Of a stretch of 64,000 nt of DNA, positions 47,054 to 58,537 are shown piece by piece. Each line of letters begins with the position of its first letter. Position 1 is the stretch's first letter. The translations under genes were made by a program, and so were the position numbers. Source of the DNA: Gonapodya prolifera JEL478 (taxonomy: Eukaryota > Monoblepharomycota > Monoblepharidomycetes > Monoblepharidales > Gonapodyaceae); contig KQ965732.1 of NCBI GenBank assembly GCA_001574975.1, forward strand, positions 496,001 through 560,000. The letters run 5' to 3'. Below the pieces are notes generated by a model. It did no database searches. It had not been told where the DNA came from and saw only the letters and a list, made by a program, of their open reading frames with translations.

Positions 47054-49821
47054 CTACGACGTCTCACTGTCTTTGTAATCTTCATCACCTCCCTTCACCA
47101 CGACCTTGCCCTCGCCCACCCTTTTCCACCAGGCAAAAGTCCTCACAATCCAATTCTCGAAACGAAGAAGAACCATGTACCCCAGGCGCGCGGCCTCAGA
47201 TTCGGCCACAGGCCACGCAGAGATGTCCGAGGTGTCCCAGCATCTCCAAAGAACGCGAACGCGACAAGCGGAGTAGTACGCAGGAGAGGGTTCGTGTGAG
47301 AGGAGAGGCCAGCGGCCCCGGAACAATCGGAGAATGGACGGGAAGTAGGGGTACTGGTGCACAAACGCGTACGGGGTGTTGTTGGCATTCAAGATCTTCA
47401 TCATTCAATTGGGGGGGGTCGGGATGCAATCTTTGTGAGGAAAACCACACTCCCAAGACGGACAGTACACCATGCTCACCTCTCCAAACCTCGAGTACCA
47501 AACATGAGGATTGGTACCCAACGTTGCGCCTGGGCCATCCTCGTTCCTGTACACGGTGAGCTTGGGCACATCATGGGAGAGCCTGCACGTGTAATACAGA
47601 TAGTTGAGAACGCCCTGGTCGTTGCACAGATTGGTCGCCAGGAGCTGGGCGGTCCAATGGCCGAGGAGAACGTAGACGGGGAATGAGTGGCCCTATAGTG
47701 AAATTCCGAGAGAGTAGCATCAGTTGAAGTCACTGGAACCTGTTTCGCGAGGTCACACTCACGACCACAACACCGGCGCATATTCTCGCAAACGGCGCCA
47801 TCCCATCAAACGTGCCCTTCTTCCACACCCCACTGGTCTCGCCGCACTTGATCCATCGCTCGTGGTGCTCGCACTCTCCCATCGTGAAGTTGCCCCACTC
47901 CGCAAACAGTGCGAGCCCGTCGTCGCCCAACCCGATGACGCGCTCCTCGGCAGGGTTGCGCTGCCACACCACGTCGTAGTCCGATAGAATCACCCGCCGG
48001 TACAGGTGCCAGTGCGTGTCCATGTGCCGTTTGTACACGAAGAACCGCGCGTACACGAGCCCGTACGCGTGCGGGTCCCGGAAGGGACGGCATTCGATGT
48101 CCGCGCCGAGGTTGCGGTAGTGATCGTGCACGGAGAGGAGCGCGGGGCGGGTAGGGTCGGCGGAGAACACCACCACCTGGGAAAGGTGATTTCGAGTTGA
48201 GTTGAGGGGATGTCGGATGATAATGGCCCCCGCGCAAGCCGAAACTCACTCTACCCCTATACCCGGCATCCCACAAACTAGCATGGAACCAATTCACAAC
48301 CTCTGCATCCTCGCCCTTCTCCGACACGAAAATAACGTCCACCCTGCCCGGGGACCGTGGGTACGCCGCGCGGCGGGCATACGGGTCCGCGTCCGGCGCA
48401 ACCTCGCGCGTGAGTCCCGCCGGCAGCAGCACGGGGGGCACTTTGAGGTTGAATGAGACTTCGTGGTCCGCGCTATCGGGGCGCCCCGAAACGTGCAAGT
48501 CCCACCCGCCCACGGCGGGCGCAGCGGCGGGTGATGTGGGCGGTCGGGCGATTCCGACGAGAGAGGAGGAGAAGTCGAATTCGGAGGGATCGCAGCTGAA
48601 GGGGTGGACGAGGGTCGGGTACTTTGCGATGCCGAGCGAGTTTGGGGATACGGCGGGAGGCCATTCGGGGCCTGGCATGCCAAGGTCGGTTGGGATGGGG
48701 CCCCCCGGTGGTGAGAGCGGGGGCCAGTTGATCGTGAAGAGGGCATAGAGGAGGAAGAGAATGGGTGGGATTGTGAGGAGGCGGAGGTAGGGCGACTGGG
48801 AGGCGGAGAGTGTGTTAGTGAGGTCAGTCAGGTGCTCACGAAAGAAGCGACAGAAGTGACGAGGTGGAAGTCAACATGTTGCCCCGGCCAAGGTCCATTC
48901 GGCCCACCATCAAATTTTCACTTCGAGTTCCCTGCTGGACACCGTCCAGTGTTTACTCCCAGCTACACCACAGAATTTATCCCAGTCGCTACCTCGCCAA
49001 GAAGTGCCACCTTTATTCCGCCCATTGCTCCCCCAATATCCCCCCACGCCCCTCTAACATGAACTCACCCTCCGCACACCCTGCCTCGCACACACCCCAC
49101 ACGAGCAGCAAGTCAAGCAAGCCGACACAACGCCCACAAACCCCGCCAGAAACCTCAGCACGAGCATGTTGGGCGGTGACATACGGCGACGGCGGTGGCT
49201 GGCCGACGACGCAGGCTTGTAATTGTCCCTGTCCTTCGCCCCCGTGCCTGCCCCTGTGCCGGACACCGAGCCCCTCCGCGCGCGGGACGCAATTCTCGCG
49301 CTGCTGGAAGACGACCACGACGCGTGGTCGTCATCGTCGCGGTCTGAGTCGTCCTGGGTGTCGGACGAGTCGGGCACTGCCAGCATCAGGTGGTGCGCGT
49401 CGGCCGGGTCGTCGCCCGAGGCGGTTCGGCGGATCTTGCGGGGAGCGTCATAGGGGGAGAGCGAAGAGGGAAGGTAGGAGGCCGCAAGGGCCAGCCAGGA
49501 GGACAGCGTGTAGGGCAGCATGGAGGACTGCTGTGGTGGGAGTCGGGGCTGTCCCGGGTTGGCGCCGGCGCGGGCTGCGAGGGAATCGCCGTCAGAGCGA
49601 GTGTGGCGGTGGAATGGGCGGCCTCTGCGAGCCGGGTTGGGGCGCGAGTGGGACTTGGCGGCGGGATCGTCCACGTTGGGACCTGGACCAGACCACGGCG
49701 AGTCATCCGAGACGGACGACGACGTGCGCAGGCGCGGAGATACCAGAGGGGATACGGGAGCGTCGCCCTGGTGGGAAAATCCCGACACTGAAACCGTGGG
49801 CGGGGTTGTCGAGCGGGGCAT
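47054..49821 (-). CDS. Membrane-anchored glycosyltransferase with DxD motif
   Basis: Exon 1 (49821-49069, 251 codons) is Ser/Asp/Arg-rich and ends in a hydrophobic stretch (LVLRFLAGFVGVVSACLTCC). A GTGAGT donor at 49068 and an acceptor at 48796, both phase 0, join it to SPYLRLLTIPPILFLLYALF, a second membrane segment. The downstream exons otherwise have no in-frame ATG before this span. The lumenal part reads GRVDVIFVSEKGEDAEVVNW, VVVFSADPTRPAL, YARFFVYKRHMDTHW and LYRRVILSDYDVVWQRNPAE, where D-Y-D is the metal/nucleotide-sugar motif. GDDGLALFAEWGNFTMGECE, GHSFPVYVLLGHWTAQLLAT, NDQGVLNYLYYTCRL and YAFVHQYPYFP follow, ending at 47054. It looks like a GT-A enzyme of an uncharacterised family in fungi and algae; sugars unknown. 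Two separate genes remain an alternative, split at 49053/48830. Confidence 0.65.
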
Positions 49822-50738
49822 GGTCGAGTGGTGGATCGGAGCTCCTCCGGGTCAGGATCAGGAATCCGAGAGCTCTTGGGCAGACAGAGCGGACGATTGC
49901 GAGAGCGGTGGTTCGGCGCGCTGGATTCGGCGTCCGATTGGTTAGAGCAGGGGGTGGAGTAGCGTGCGTGCGGTGGCGCTCCCAGTGCGTTTCTCCTTCG
50001 TCTGCACAGACAACGCGCAGGTGGCAGAACTCGCTGCTTGTGCGTGTCGCCGGCTGCGTGCGTGTGTTTCCGTGCGTCCGCCGTGCGAGTGCGCTCTCGG
50101 ATGGGCGACAAGAAAAGAGATCCGATGTGTGCGTGTGCGCTCCTTGAACTCGAGTGCGGATCCTCTCCACCACTCACTGACCTGATCGCAGTAACGTGAG
50201 TCAAATTTACTTTGCCTGGTTGCTCACTACAAAGCACACGCAGCCGGAATTTCAGTAATATTTTATTCAACTCACACATCTGCAACAGTCAGCGAGCACC
50301 CTGTGATCGTCACCACTTCCCACCCCGAACTCACAAATGCTAGCGTTTCCACATTATTAAACCGTACATTTCCATAATATATACGATATGAGTCCAAACT
50401 CGCGTGTGGCTAATCACCGGCAGATCTCTGTAGCTCCACCCCCAACGCCGGCGCCCGCACACGCATCCGCCCAGACACGCGTCACGCACCGCACCGCACA
50501 AACAATCGATTGGACACTCCAGCTCAGGCTGCACTCTCCCCCGCGCGCGCATCCACGCCAAACGCCACGACTCATCAAGGTCATACAGCGCATAACTCAA
50601 TCCCCGCCCCGTCTTTTTTTCTCCACCCTCCCAAAATCTCCATTTGCCATCTCGCTCGTCCCCTGCGCCGGCTCCCCTTGCACACCTCCGTCCCCATCGA
50701 TCACACAAACCACGCGTCGCGCCGCCCGTCACAGTCAC
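49822..50738. other. Divergent intergenic region
   Basis: About 915 bp between the glycosyltransferase start (minus) and the large unknown gene start (plus). It is G+C-rich with CA/CG-rich stretches and an A+T-rich patch near 50350-50390 (ATATATACGATATG). An open frame on the plus strand from 50388 runs into the downstream gene, but its composition is unlike protein (Pro/Arg/Thr-rich). I treat it as 5' leader. Confidence 0.4.
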
Positions 50739-53721
50739 ATGCAATCCACCCAACCCTACGACCGCATCTGGCGCCCCCGCTCACTCGCCCTAGACGACGC
50801 GCTCGAGTCGGACCTCAAGGAAATGTTCGCGTCCCTGTCCCGCGATCCGTCGCGCTCGTCAACACCCTCCCTCGGCAGCGCCGGGTCCCTCCCCGCAATC
50901 GGCGCGACGCCGGACAAGTCCTCGGCGCATGCGGAAAGGCTGCACGAAGCACTCGAAATGATCGGCACGGGCAAGGGGGGGAAGGAGAGCGGTGCCCCTG
51001 CTTTGAAGGCACAGCACAGCGTTATTGTCCGCGACGCCGAGTCGATGAGCATGGCCGGGTTGCGGATGTGGAAAGAAACTCTTGATGTCAAGGTGGTATT
51101 TTTTGCTGTGCTCTTCTTTCCTTACCCGCTTACTTACCACTCGTTGCTCCTCTCATCTTACTCATCATCGTGCTTCCTCCTCCACTCATCACAACACCCC
51201 CTCAAGCCCACCGACGCTTGGAAACCCGACCCAACCACGACCGCGCCTCGCCGTGACTCCAAATTCGACGACAGTGTGAGTTGAGTTGGAGCTCTCTCCA
51301 TTCGCTCATTCCTGTACCAACCAACCGACGTCTTCCCTAGCAAACCGATATTTCCCTCTCCCTCTCCTTCTCCCGCGCACACGTACACCGCCCCGCGCAG
51401 TTCCTCCCACCCACGCTCACCCCCACTCCGTATTCGCACACCTCCTATTCTTTCTCAGACCTGCCCCCCTCGCTCACATCCCCCACCGCGTCGTCCCTCC
51501 CGCCTCTCCACACCACCCACGCCATCCCCGCCGCGCTCCTCCGCGCCTGCGCAGCGCTCGACCTGCCACTCCCGCCTCTGCACGACTCTCCCACCAACTC
51601 TGTGCACCGTGACGCTGACGCCCGCGGGGTGGAGGACGAGGATGAGGACGAGACGGGACCCAACGAGGAGGACGACCACGACGCCGCCCCGCTTCTGGCG
51701 TCTTCGCGGGGCGGAAGCCGGGTTTGGGAGGACGTGGATGTCGAAGCTCCACCGTTATCCACAACGTGGCACATTGGCCCGCCGTCGCACACGCCATCCC
51801 ATCTCGACGTCGACTCCCACTCGCACTCCCATTCTCACGCTCACCACCAGCTCGCTCCCCCATCTGCCCAGGACACCCTCGCGTACGCACTTGCCCTTTT
51901 TGACGAGGAATGCGCCCCGCTCCTCGCCGGCGCGGGCGGGTACGAAGCGGTGTTTGGCGTGCCGGTGCCCCCGGAGACGCTGGAGAACAGTGAGGCGGGG
52001 TTGACCGCGGTCATGGGCGTGCGGTGGGGCGAGCTGGTGCAGTGGGATGGTGTGTTTGCGGGGGCGGAGGTGGGGGCGATTGAGGAAGAGGCCGGGAACG
52101 AGGTAGAAGACAGTGCCAGAGCGTACACGGTTGGCGAGCGTGGTGTGGGTGTCGAGGTGGAACTCGACGCGGCAGGGTGGTGGCGCGATTTTGGGAGGGA
52201 TGGCGACACCGGGACCACAGACGACAGCACGGCGCCCTGGCCGAGTCGATCCGCCAGGGCGTCGATCAAGGACCAAATGCGGTGTGCGTCGTTTGTACGG
52301 CTGTTGGATTACGAAGATGACGTGCCGGACGGTGCTCTGGATTCGGACGACGAGCAAGATTTGACGCCAACAGAGTTCGAGCATGTTGATCCTCTGGAGG
52401 AACTCGAGCTGGTCAAGGCCCACATCGCCAGCCTCTTCGCCGCCGCCCCTACAAGATTCTTGGCGTCCTATCTCCCATTCGACGAAAACGAGCAGGACGC
52501 GTTCCAGCGCCCCAAAGACACGAAACTGTTCTGGCCCGTCACGTTCGACGCGGCGTCGGCAGGGTCGTGGCTGGACCAAATGCGCGCCCGTGTGACACCT
52601 CCCAGCGTGGTGTTTGACGAGACAGACGGAGACGACGACGACGCGCCAATGGAGCCTCTCGGGCACCCTGGGCGATCGCTTTCGCTTTCCCGTGACATTG
52701 CCGCGGACGATGTGCACCTCGTAGCGTCAATTGGGCGTGTGGCGAGTCTGCCCAGTGCTATTGTCCGCGCGGGCGACGCTCCCAACCTCAAGCGAGCACC
52801 GAGCGCCATTTTGAACCCTCTGGACGAGATCGGCCCTACCGCCGTGGCGCTTGCGAGGGCGGCGGGAATGTTGAGTGGAGTGCTTGAGGAGTGGATCGGC
52901 GGGATCGAGCAAGACAGTGATGGGGACGGCAAGGAGGAGGCCCAATCTGCCAGCAGGGTCCCCAGAGTGGTCATTACGCTGGCGGATTACTTTGCGTCGC
53001 TTGATGTGGCTCCAGTGTGTGATTGCACAGTGGAGTTTGAGAATGTGAGGGGCGTGGAGAGCGCGTGGGAAGGAATCGATGTGGCTGCGGGTGGTGTGGG
53101 AACAACGAAAGTGGGTGGGAAGTTGCTGACAGGTGAGAAATGTTGTCAGCGGCACAGAGTCGGAGTAATATAAAGTAATGTGCAATTTCTTGACCTAGCT
53201 CCTCCATTGCTTCCGCACGGTGTATCGGTGAGGGTTCCGCAAGTTATTCGTCCGTACTTCTGCGTTTTTGTTTCTGACCGTTAGGCCATCTTTCACCTTC
53301 CCAGATGTTTGCCGATAATGAAGATCGGGACGCTGTGGCTATCCTTCGAGAGCGCCAAGCGGACGAGTTCGCTTTTGACGAGAACCCTGCACGATGGGCG
53401 GGCTTTCTCGAGTGTTCTGATGATGAGAGCGAGCGCGAGCCGTTGGGGATTCGCTCTGCCGGCAGGTCCGAGTCAACACCAGACATGAAGATTTCTCATG
53501 TTGAACAAAGCGAGAATCTGGAGCTGGAGCTTTCACAATTGACCCTCGTATCAACGTCACTTTCTGTGCCGAGAAAACTGGGTCTAGTGTGGCGGGAAAA
53601 CGCAAAGGACGAGAGCGAAGAAGACGACGACGATGAGGTCTTTCACACAGCACCAAACTCTCCAACGAAAGCTCCCCATCGTTCCCGCTCCCCCCCAATC
53701 TTTTTCTTAAACTCAGAATGA
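50739..53721 (+). CDS. Large acidic protein of unknown function
   Basis: From MQSTQPYDRIWRPRSLALDD the first exon is helical and Ser-rich. Phase-matched introns link VK|PTDAWKPDPTTTAPRR and KFDDN|LPPSLTSPTASSLPPLH to a long exon. That exon has an Asp/Glu-rich tract (about 51630-51690), an SHSHSHSHAHH patch and folded-looking parts: LAYALALFDEECAPLLAGAG, VMGVRWGELVQWDGVFAGAE, LELVKAHIASLFAAAPTRFL and RVVITLADYFASLDVAPVCD. Two more in-phase introns (after KLLT near 53131 and after HGVS near 53229) lead to MFADNEDRDAVAILRERQAD and an acidic Ser-rich end at 53721. About 860 residues, no membrane span or known catalytic motif. I do not recognise it; alternating ordered and acidic parts suggest an adaptor or scaffold. 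Confidence 0.65.
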
Positions 53722-53790
53722 TTAGATAGCAATTTGTAAACGAGATACAAACATTTCACACAGAATTTTTCGGTTCAATCACAGGGGTAA

Positions 53791-56159
53791 TTAATAGCCG
53801 GGGTATCCATCAAAACTGGGCACCGTCCATCTGCCTGGAGGCATATCCCTGGGTTGTCTTCCTTGGTTCGACAATGCAAATGAAGGTTGCTGAATGGGAA
53901 ATGGCATTGATGTGCCCGCAGTTGATCTATGCATCACACCACGAACATCGTCGTATTGACCACCATTCTGAGGCACCGTGGAAGTGAGACCATGCACAAG
54001 AGATCCAATGGTAGCAGGCTTGGGTGGATTGGCGCACCGATCTTTTCCGTAATTGATTCTATATCGGGAATAGTTGGGGTCCGCACGTTTAGCTTCGACT
54101 GCCTTGATGGCGTTCGCGATGTCGGTGAAGTTGACAAACGCGATCGATTTTTCTAACAGAGAGTTTGGAGAGTTTGGAGATGTCAAACAAAGAAAGGGGG
54201 ACGCTCCGGTTATAAGAAGTTTGATTGTTACCTGCAATGATATTGATCATTTCAATTTCGCCGAACTCCTGAAATTCTCTTCTGAGCGAGTCCTCATCCA
54301 CAACGTCGGTGTCGATGTTTCCTAGAAACGCATTTCTTGTCGCTCCCTCCCGTACCGCAGCAAGAACATTCTGAGGAATAGGAATACCCTTTCCCCATCC
54401 AATCTTGATCCGTTTTCCATGGATCACAAGGCCCTCCTGAGTGCTCCGGTGATTGAACAACGCCGCTGCGTCCGCAGACATGAATGTGACGAATCCGATG
54501 CCTTTGTCGGGGAAGTATTTGACATGTTGCAGAAGTCCTCCTCGAATATTCTAATCAGGTCGTGTTAACGTTGAACTTGCACAAAAGATAACTTGATACG
54601 CACATCGCAAAGCTCCCGCACAGTTGTCTCCGGAGGAAGTCCGCCCAAGTAAACGGTGCGATTTCCATTGGGTGCTGGAGGAATGTCCCCTGCATTGAAA
54701 CTCAGCCTCTTTTTCAAACCAACAGACATGCAAGGTTTCTTACCGGGGCCGTTGCCAATATGTGGAAGCGGGATCGGAGGCTGTGGCGGCCCATTTGAGT
54801 GCGAATGAATGGGTGCATGGCCGGGACCACCACCAGACAGCTTGGAAGGGGCGCAGCGGTCCCTACCGTAGTTAATCTGAGAACGAAAACAAAGAGTTCG
54901 GGAAGGTTCGCTGCGGTGAACAAGAACATCGGACGCACCCGTCGTCCAGACCATTTGTCTTCCATTTGCATCGCCTGAACAGCCTTGACTGCAGATGCAA
55001 TTCCTGCCATGTGAATGAACGCAATCCTCTTCTCAGGTAAAACCTTTATCTGGTCGATTTGGCCAAAACGAGAGAGATCCTCCTTTAAGAAATCATCGGT
55101 GATGGTTTCGTCGATATTGCCGATGAAGACATTGCGAGAAGCTCCCTGTGCCACTGCCGATATGATGCTCGCGGATGGAAGAATAGGCTTTCCCCATCCA
55201 ACTTTGATTTCCTGACTATTGATAATCAGGTGCCGGCTGCTGCAATCGTTGTAGAAGGAGAGCGCGGCACTCGCATCCAGGAAGGTAACAAAAGCGCAGT
55301 TTTTCTCCTCGAGAACTTTGGCCTGCTCCACCATACCGGTTCTGACGTTGTTCAAAATGTCCTCGATCGTAACGTTTGCGGGGAGATTTCCCAGGTAGAC
55401 GGTGCGCTGGTCTTGACGCGCAGAGGTCATGATGGTCACACCACCTAGTGCGTTACTTGGCCCATTGAACTGATTCACACCGGATGACGCCGGATTGCCA
55501 ATCGGATACTGTCCCACATATGCACCAGGGCCGTTGAAAGGGTTCATAGGTTGCTGTTGGAATGGCTGTGCTCGAATGCCATGTTCAGTGACATTGGAGG
55601 TCTTCATAGAGGCCTTAACACTCACGTGCATCATTTGGGGAATCTGATTGAGTTGCTGAGGCATTGGTATCTGACCCATAGCTGGCATCTGAATTCCATT
55701 TATTCCACCCATGCTACCGATCCCACCGATGCCACTCATTCCACCCATGCCACCCATTCCACCCATTCCGTTCATTCCGTTCATCCCATTCATCCCATTC
55801 ATCCCGTTCATCCCGTTCATCCCGTTCATCCCGTTCATCCCGTTCATCCCGTTCATCCCGTTCATCCCGTTCATGCCATTCATGCCATTCATGCCATTCA
55901 TTCCATTCATCCCGTTCATTCCATTCAGTCCTCCGATGGGTCCCATTCCCCCAATCATCCCCATGTTATTCATGGGGGACATCTGGTTGATGTTCGGGTA
56001 GTAAGGCCCCATAGAGAGGGGGTTTGGTGATGGCATCATCGAAGAGCTCGGCTGGCTTTGCTGCTGGACGCTTTGGTGGTTCATCGGGGGAAAGGGTAGT
56101 TGAGTAAACCTTTGCTTCTTGTTGGGGTCACCAGGTCCAAAATCCGCCCCTCTTTTCAT
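53791..56159 (-). CDS. Multi-RRM RNA-binding protein, Nrd1/Msa type
   Basis: Resembles fission-yeast Nrd1, which binds AU-rich mRNAs and delays sexual differentiation. Start taken at MKRGADFGPGDPNKKQRFTQ (ATG 56159); an upstream ATG at 56378 would add 73 unlikely residues. A Met/Gly/Asn-rich low-complexity region follows, then four RRMs in two similar pairs. RRM1 QRTVYLGNLPANVTIEDIL...NCAFVTFLDASAA; RRM2 RNVFIGNIDETITDDFLKED...RIAFIHMAGIASA, then INYGRDRC; RRM3 NRTVYLGGLPPETTVRELCD...GIGFVTFMSADAA; RRM4 RNAFLGNIDTDVVDEDSLRR...SIAFVNFTDIANA, then INYGKDRC. Each pair is joined by an identical KVGWGKP/KIGWGKG linker, showing an internal duplication. RNP1/RNP2 aromatics are largely replaced by C/A/I in RNP1, as in this family. 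It ends YPGY at 53791. Confidence 0.87.
55764..55925 (-). repeat. Coding minisatellite: 18 x 9 bp (Asn-Gly-Met)
   Basis: Eighteen tandem nonamers, on the minus strand AACGGGATG with variants AACGGAATG, AATGGGATG, AATGGCATG and AATGGAATG, encode repeated Asn-Gly-Met inside the RNA-binding protein. The centre of eight adjacent AACGGGATG units is uniform and the flanks vary, the pattern of recent expansion. Related GGNATG units (Met-Gly-Gly) flank it. Confidence 0.95.
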
Positions 56160-57056
56160 GGCTTCAAGATCGACCTGAGAAGAGACTTCAAAAAATGCAC
56201 TGGATGTGATTGGTTGAGACTGTGATTGTGGAGATTTGGCGAGGGCCACAAACACGTGAGGTGTCGAGATTGGCGGAGGTCTGAGAAGGCCGGTTATACG
56301 CCCGAGTTGAGGTTTATGAAGCAAAGTAGTATTACACGTACGCGAACGAAGGCCGCTGACTGGGATTCGTTGCAACAATCGGATCCGACGTCATGAGTGG
56401 AAACCCGGTTATTCGAAACCAAAGGATACGAAAAGTGAGGAATAGAAAGGTGATAAAGCCGGCAAAGACGCCCAGGAAGATTGCATAAACGAGAAGGAAA
56501 AGGAGGAAGAACGGAAACGAAATACAGACAGATCAAAGGAGGGGATAGTAAAAAGGTGCCCTATAAGTGATCGCAACGACGAATGCACCACAGGTGCTGC
56601 AGTGAAACACCAAAGTTTCCAAGAGCGCTGAAGCAAGCTGCAGAATAGAGATGAGTGATGATTCAAATGGGATTCTTTTCAGTGTGCCGAACTTACCGAG
56701 GCCAAGTGGATATATGTGCTCCGTAAGTCAAAGAAACTCCACTAACAACATAAAGCGAAGAAAAAAGGGAGTGGGGAGATGAAACGGATCCCAAGTGGGA
56801 GAGTAAAGGGGGTGGGTGAGGAAGGAACGCGAATGGGGGAACGCGGAAGGGGGAAAGGGAAAAGAGGAAAGAAGAAGAGGAAACAGAAACCCCTCGCCGC
56901 CAAAAGATGATTGTCCCTTCTCGAAGCACCCGGAGGATTTGGCAAACACGATTCAATTCAATGACTATGCGACCACAGTCCGCACTTCGGTCCCGCACTC
57001 CGCAACAATTTCATATTTTCTCCCACTTCAGGCGTTTTTACAATATTCCTATTCGT
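56160..57056. other. Intergenic region with polypurine tract
   Basis: About 900 bp holding the promoter and 5' leader of the RNA-binding gene and the 3' UTR of the oxidoreductase. On the plus strand 56756-56890 is nearly all purine (GAAGAAAAAAGGGAG..., GAGGAAAGAAGAAGAGG), so the minus transcript side is a 130-base CT-rich tract. No supported gene. Confidence 0.5.
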
Positions 57057-58405
57057 TCAAAGTCGAAGAAGCACTTTTCCAAGCGATTTATCCTCCTCAA
57101 GATGTTGATGTCCTTTGGCTATGTCCTCAAATGCGTAGACAGTGTCAATGACTGGTCGCAATTCTCCACTTTCAAATTTGGGGATACAGTCCCGTCGGAT
57201 CAATTCAGCCAATTGCGCCTGATATTCTTTGGAGCGTGAACGCAGCGTTGATCCCTCCACCTGTCATGTCATTCCACCCTCAATGATAGTTGACATTGCA
57301 GCAAAGCATTCTCACTCACTCTTAATCGCTTTCGAAGAAAGTGGCCAATGGTGGCCTTCTCCACAACTGGTCCCCCGAGTAGTGCAAGAATTGTCATTCG
57401 ACCGTCTACTGCGAGTGCTTCGAGATTGCTGTTAAAGTAGGAGCCTGAATAGCACTTTAATCAATCAGATGATGACGTGTCGTCACACGGAGATACCGTA
57501 CCAGCAACGAAATCAATAATGACATCAACTCCTCGTTTTTCAGTGATTGCAAGAACCTCGCTCTTCCAGTCTGTTGTCTTGTAGTTGATTGCGTGCGTTG
57601 CTCTGGCATGTATTGGTGAGATTGCGTTTAGGGTGACCTCAATTGGCACCCACCCCAGTGACTTCGTGAATGCACATTTCGCATCGGTTCCAGCAGTGAC
57701 AATGATGCGACGAGCACCCCAAGATTTCGCCAGCTGAATCGCCGCGGTGCCCACTCCTGACGCTCCCGCATGAATCAAAGCATCTTCCCCTTTTTTGAGT
57801 TGACTGATGTGAATGAGTGCCTGATAAGCGGTCATGAAGACTTCGGGTATCGCCGCAGCTTGCTCCAATGAGAAGCCTCGGGGGATTTGAAGGACGTTTC
57901 CGATATTAATAGCGCAATACTGAGTTCAGGACACATTCGAGTTACAAAAAACAGGGTGTCGTAGTTCGAAACCTCACCTCGGCGTATCCCCCTCCCCCAA
58001 CAAGCCCGCACACGTTGTCCCCGACTTTGAATCCCTTGCCCTGTGCTTCTGCGCCGATCTCCACAACTTCTCCACTAACTTCGAGGCCCATTGTGGCTGC
58101 GCGTTTGAAAGAACACTCAACATCACGTTCATGGACGTTATTTTGAGTCCACGTCACCTGGAGCATCAGCTGGTGGCGGATAGGCCCCTGAGCGCTGTAG
58201 AGTATCGGCACGATTTAATCCAGCAAATGCTACCTGCTCAACACGCGGTGGATGATTGGAAAGTTAAGTGAATGAAGAATGATGCAAATCTGACCTTGAC
58301 GAGAAGCTGGTCCGCACGTGGACTCGGGCGCGGTATCGTACCAATCGCAAGATCAGCAAGCCCTCCTGGTGGCTTCACAGTGACCGCTCGCATAATCGAA
58401 GACAT
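57057..58405 (-). CDS. NADPH quinone oxidoreductase, PIG3/TP53I3 type (zeta-crystallin-like MDR)
   Basis: Medium-chain reductase. Start MSSIMRAVTVKPPGGLADLA (ATG 58405) with LLVKV, and after an intron an N-terminal catalytic domain: CSFKRAATMGLEVSGEVVEI, FKVGDNVCGLVGGGGYAE, YCAINIGNVLQIPRGFSLEQ. The PIG3-type block AAAIPEVFMTAYQALIHISQ follows. The cofactor domain shows ALIHAGASGVGTAAIQLAKS (the AxxGVG NADPH loop) and GATHAINYKTTDW after an intron. VDVIIDFVAG, then later exons ending YAFEDIAKGHQHLEEDKSLG and KVLLRL at 57057, complete it. No catalytic zinc ligands are present, as expected for this subfamily. Probable role: one-electron or two-electron reduction of quinones in the oxidative-stress response. 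Confidence 0.9.
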
Positions 58406-58537
58406 TCTGGAAGTTTCGGCAGGATCGGGACTGTTTTTGGCCCCGAGAAACCAAATTTTTCCCATTTACAATGTAAAACTTGATATTTGCAATGAACGTA
58501 CTGGATACGTATATTAAATATTACGAGGTTTAGTTAT

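Noticed and set aside
48864-50147. Long plus-strand open frame (about 427 codons)
   Set aside because: Antisense to the first exon of the glycosyltransferase in G+C-rich DNA; Arg/Gly/Pro/Ser-biased, no recognisable domain.
49386-50285. Minus-strand open frame of about 299 codons
   Set aside because: Overlaps the Ser/Asp-rich exon in another frame and extends through the intergenic region; Pro/Arg/Ser-rich without domain features.
50388-50738. N-terminal extension of the unknown gene by 117 residues
   Set aside because: Pro/Thr/Arg-rich translation typical of a leader; the ATG at 50739 begins a more regular protein sequence.
51755-52717. Minus-strand open frame of about 320 codons
   Set aside because: Antisense to the main exon of the unknown gene at 50739-53721, whose exon joints are phase-matched; composition typical of an antisense shadow.
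55551-56030. Plus-strand frames encoding His-Pro-Val and Pro-Phe-Ile repeats
   Set aside because: Generated by the 9-bp repeat on the strand opposite to the four-RRM gene.
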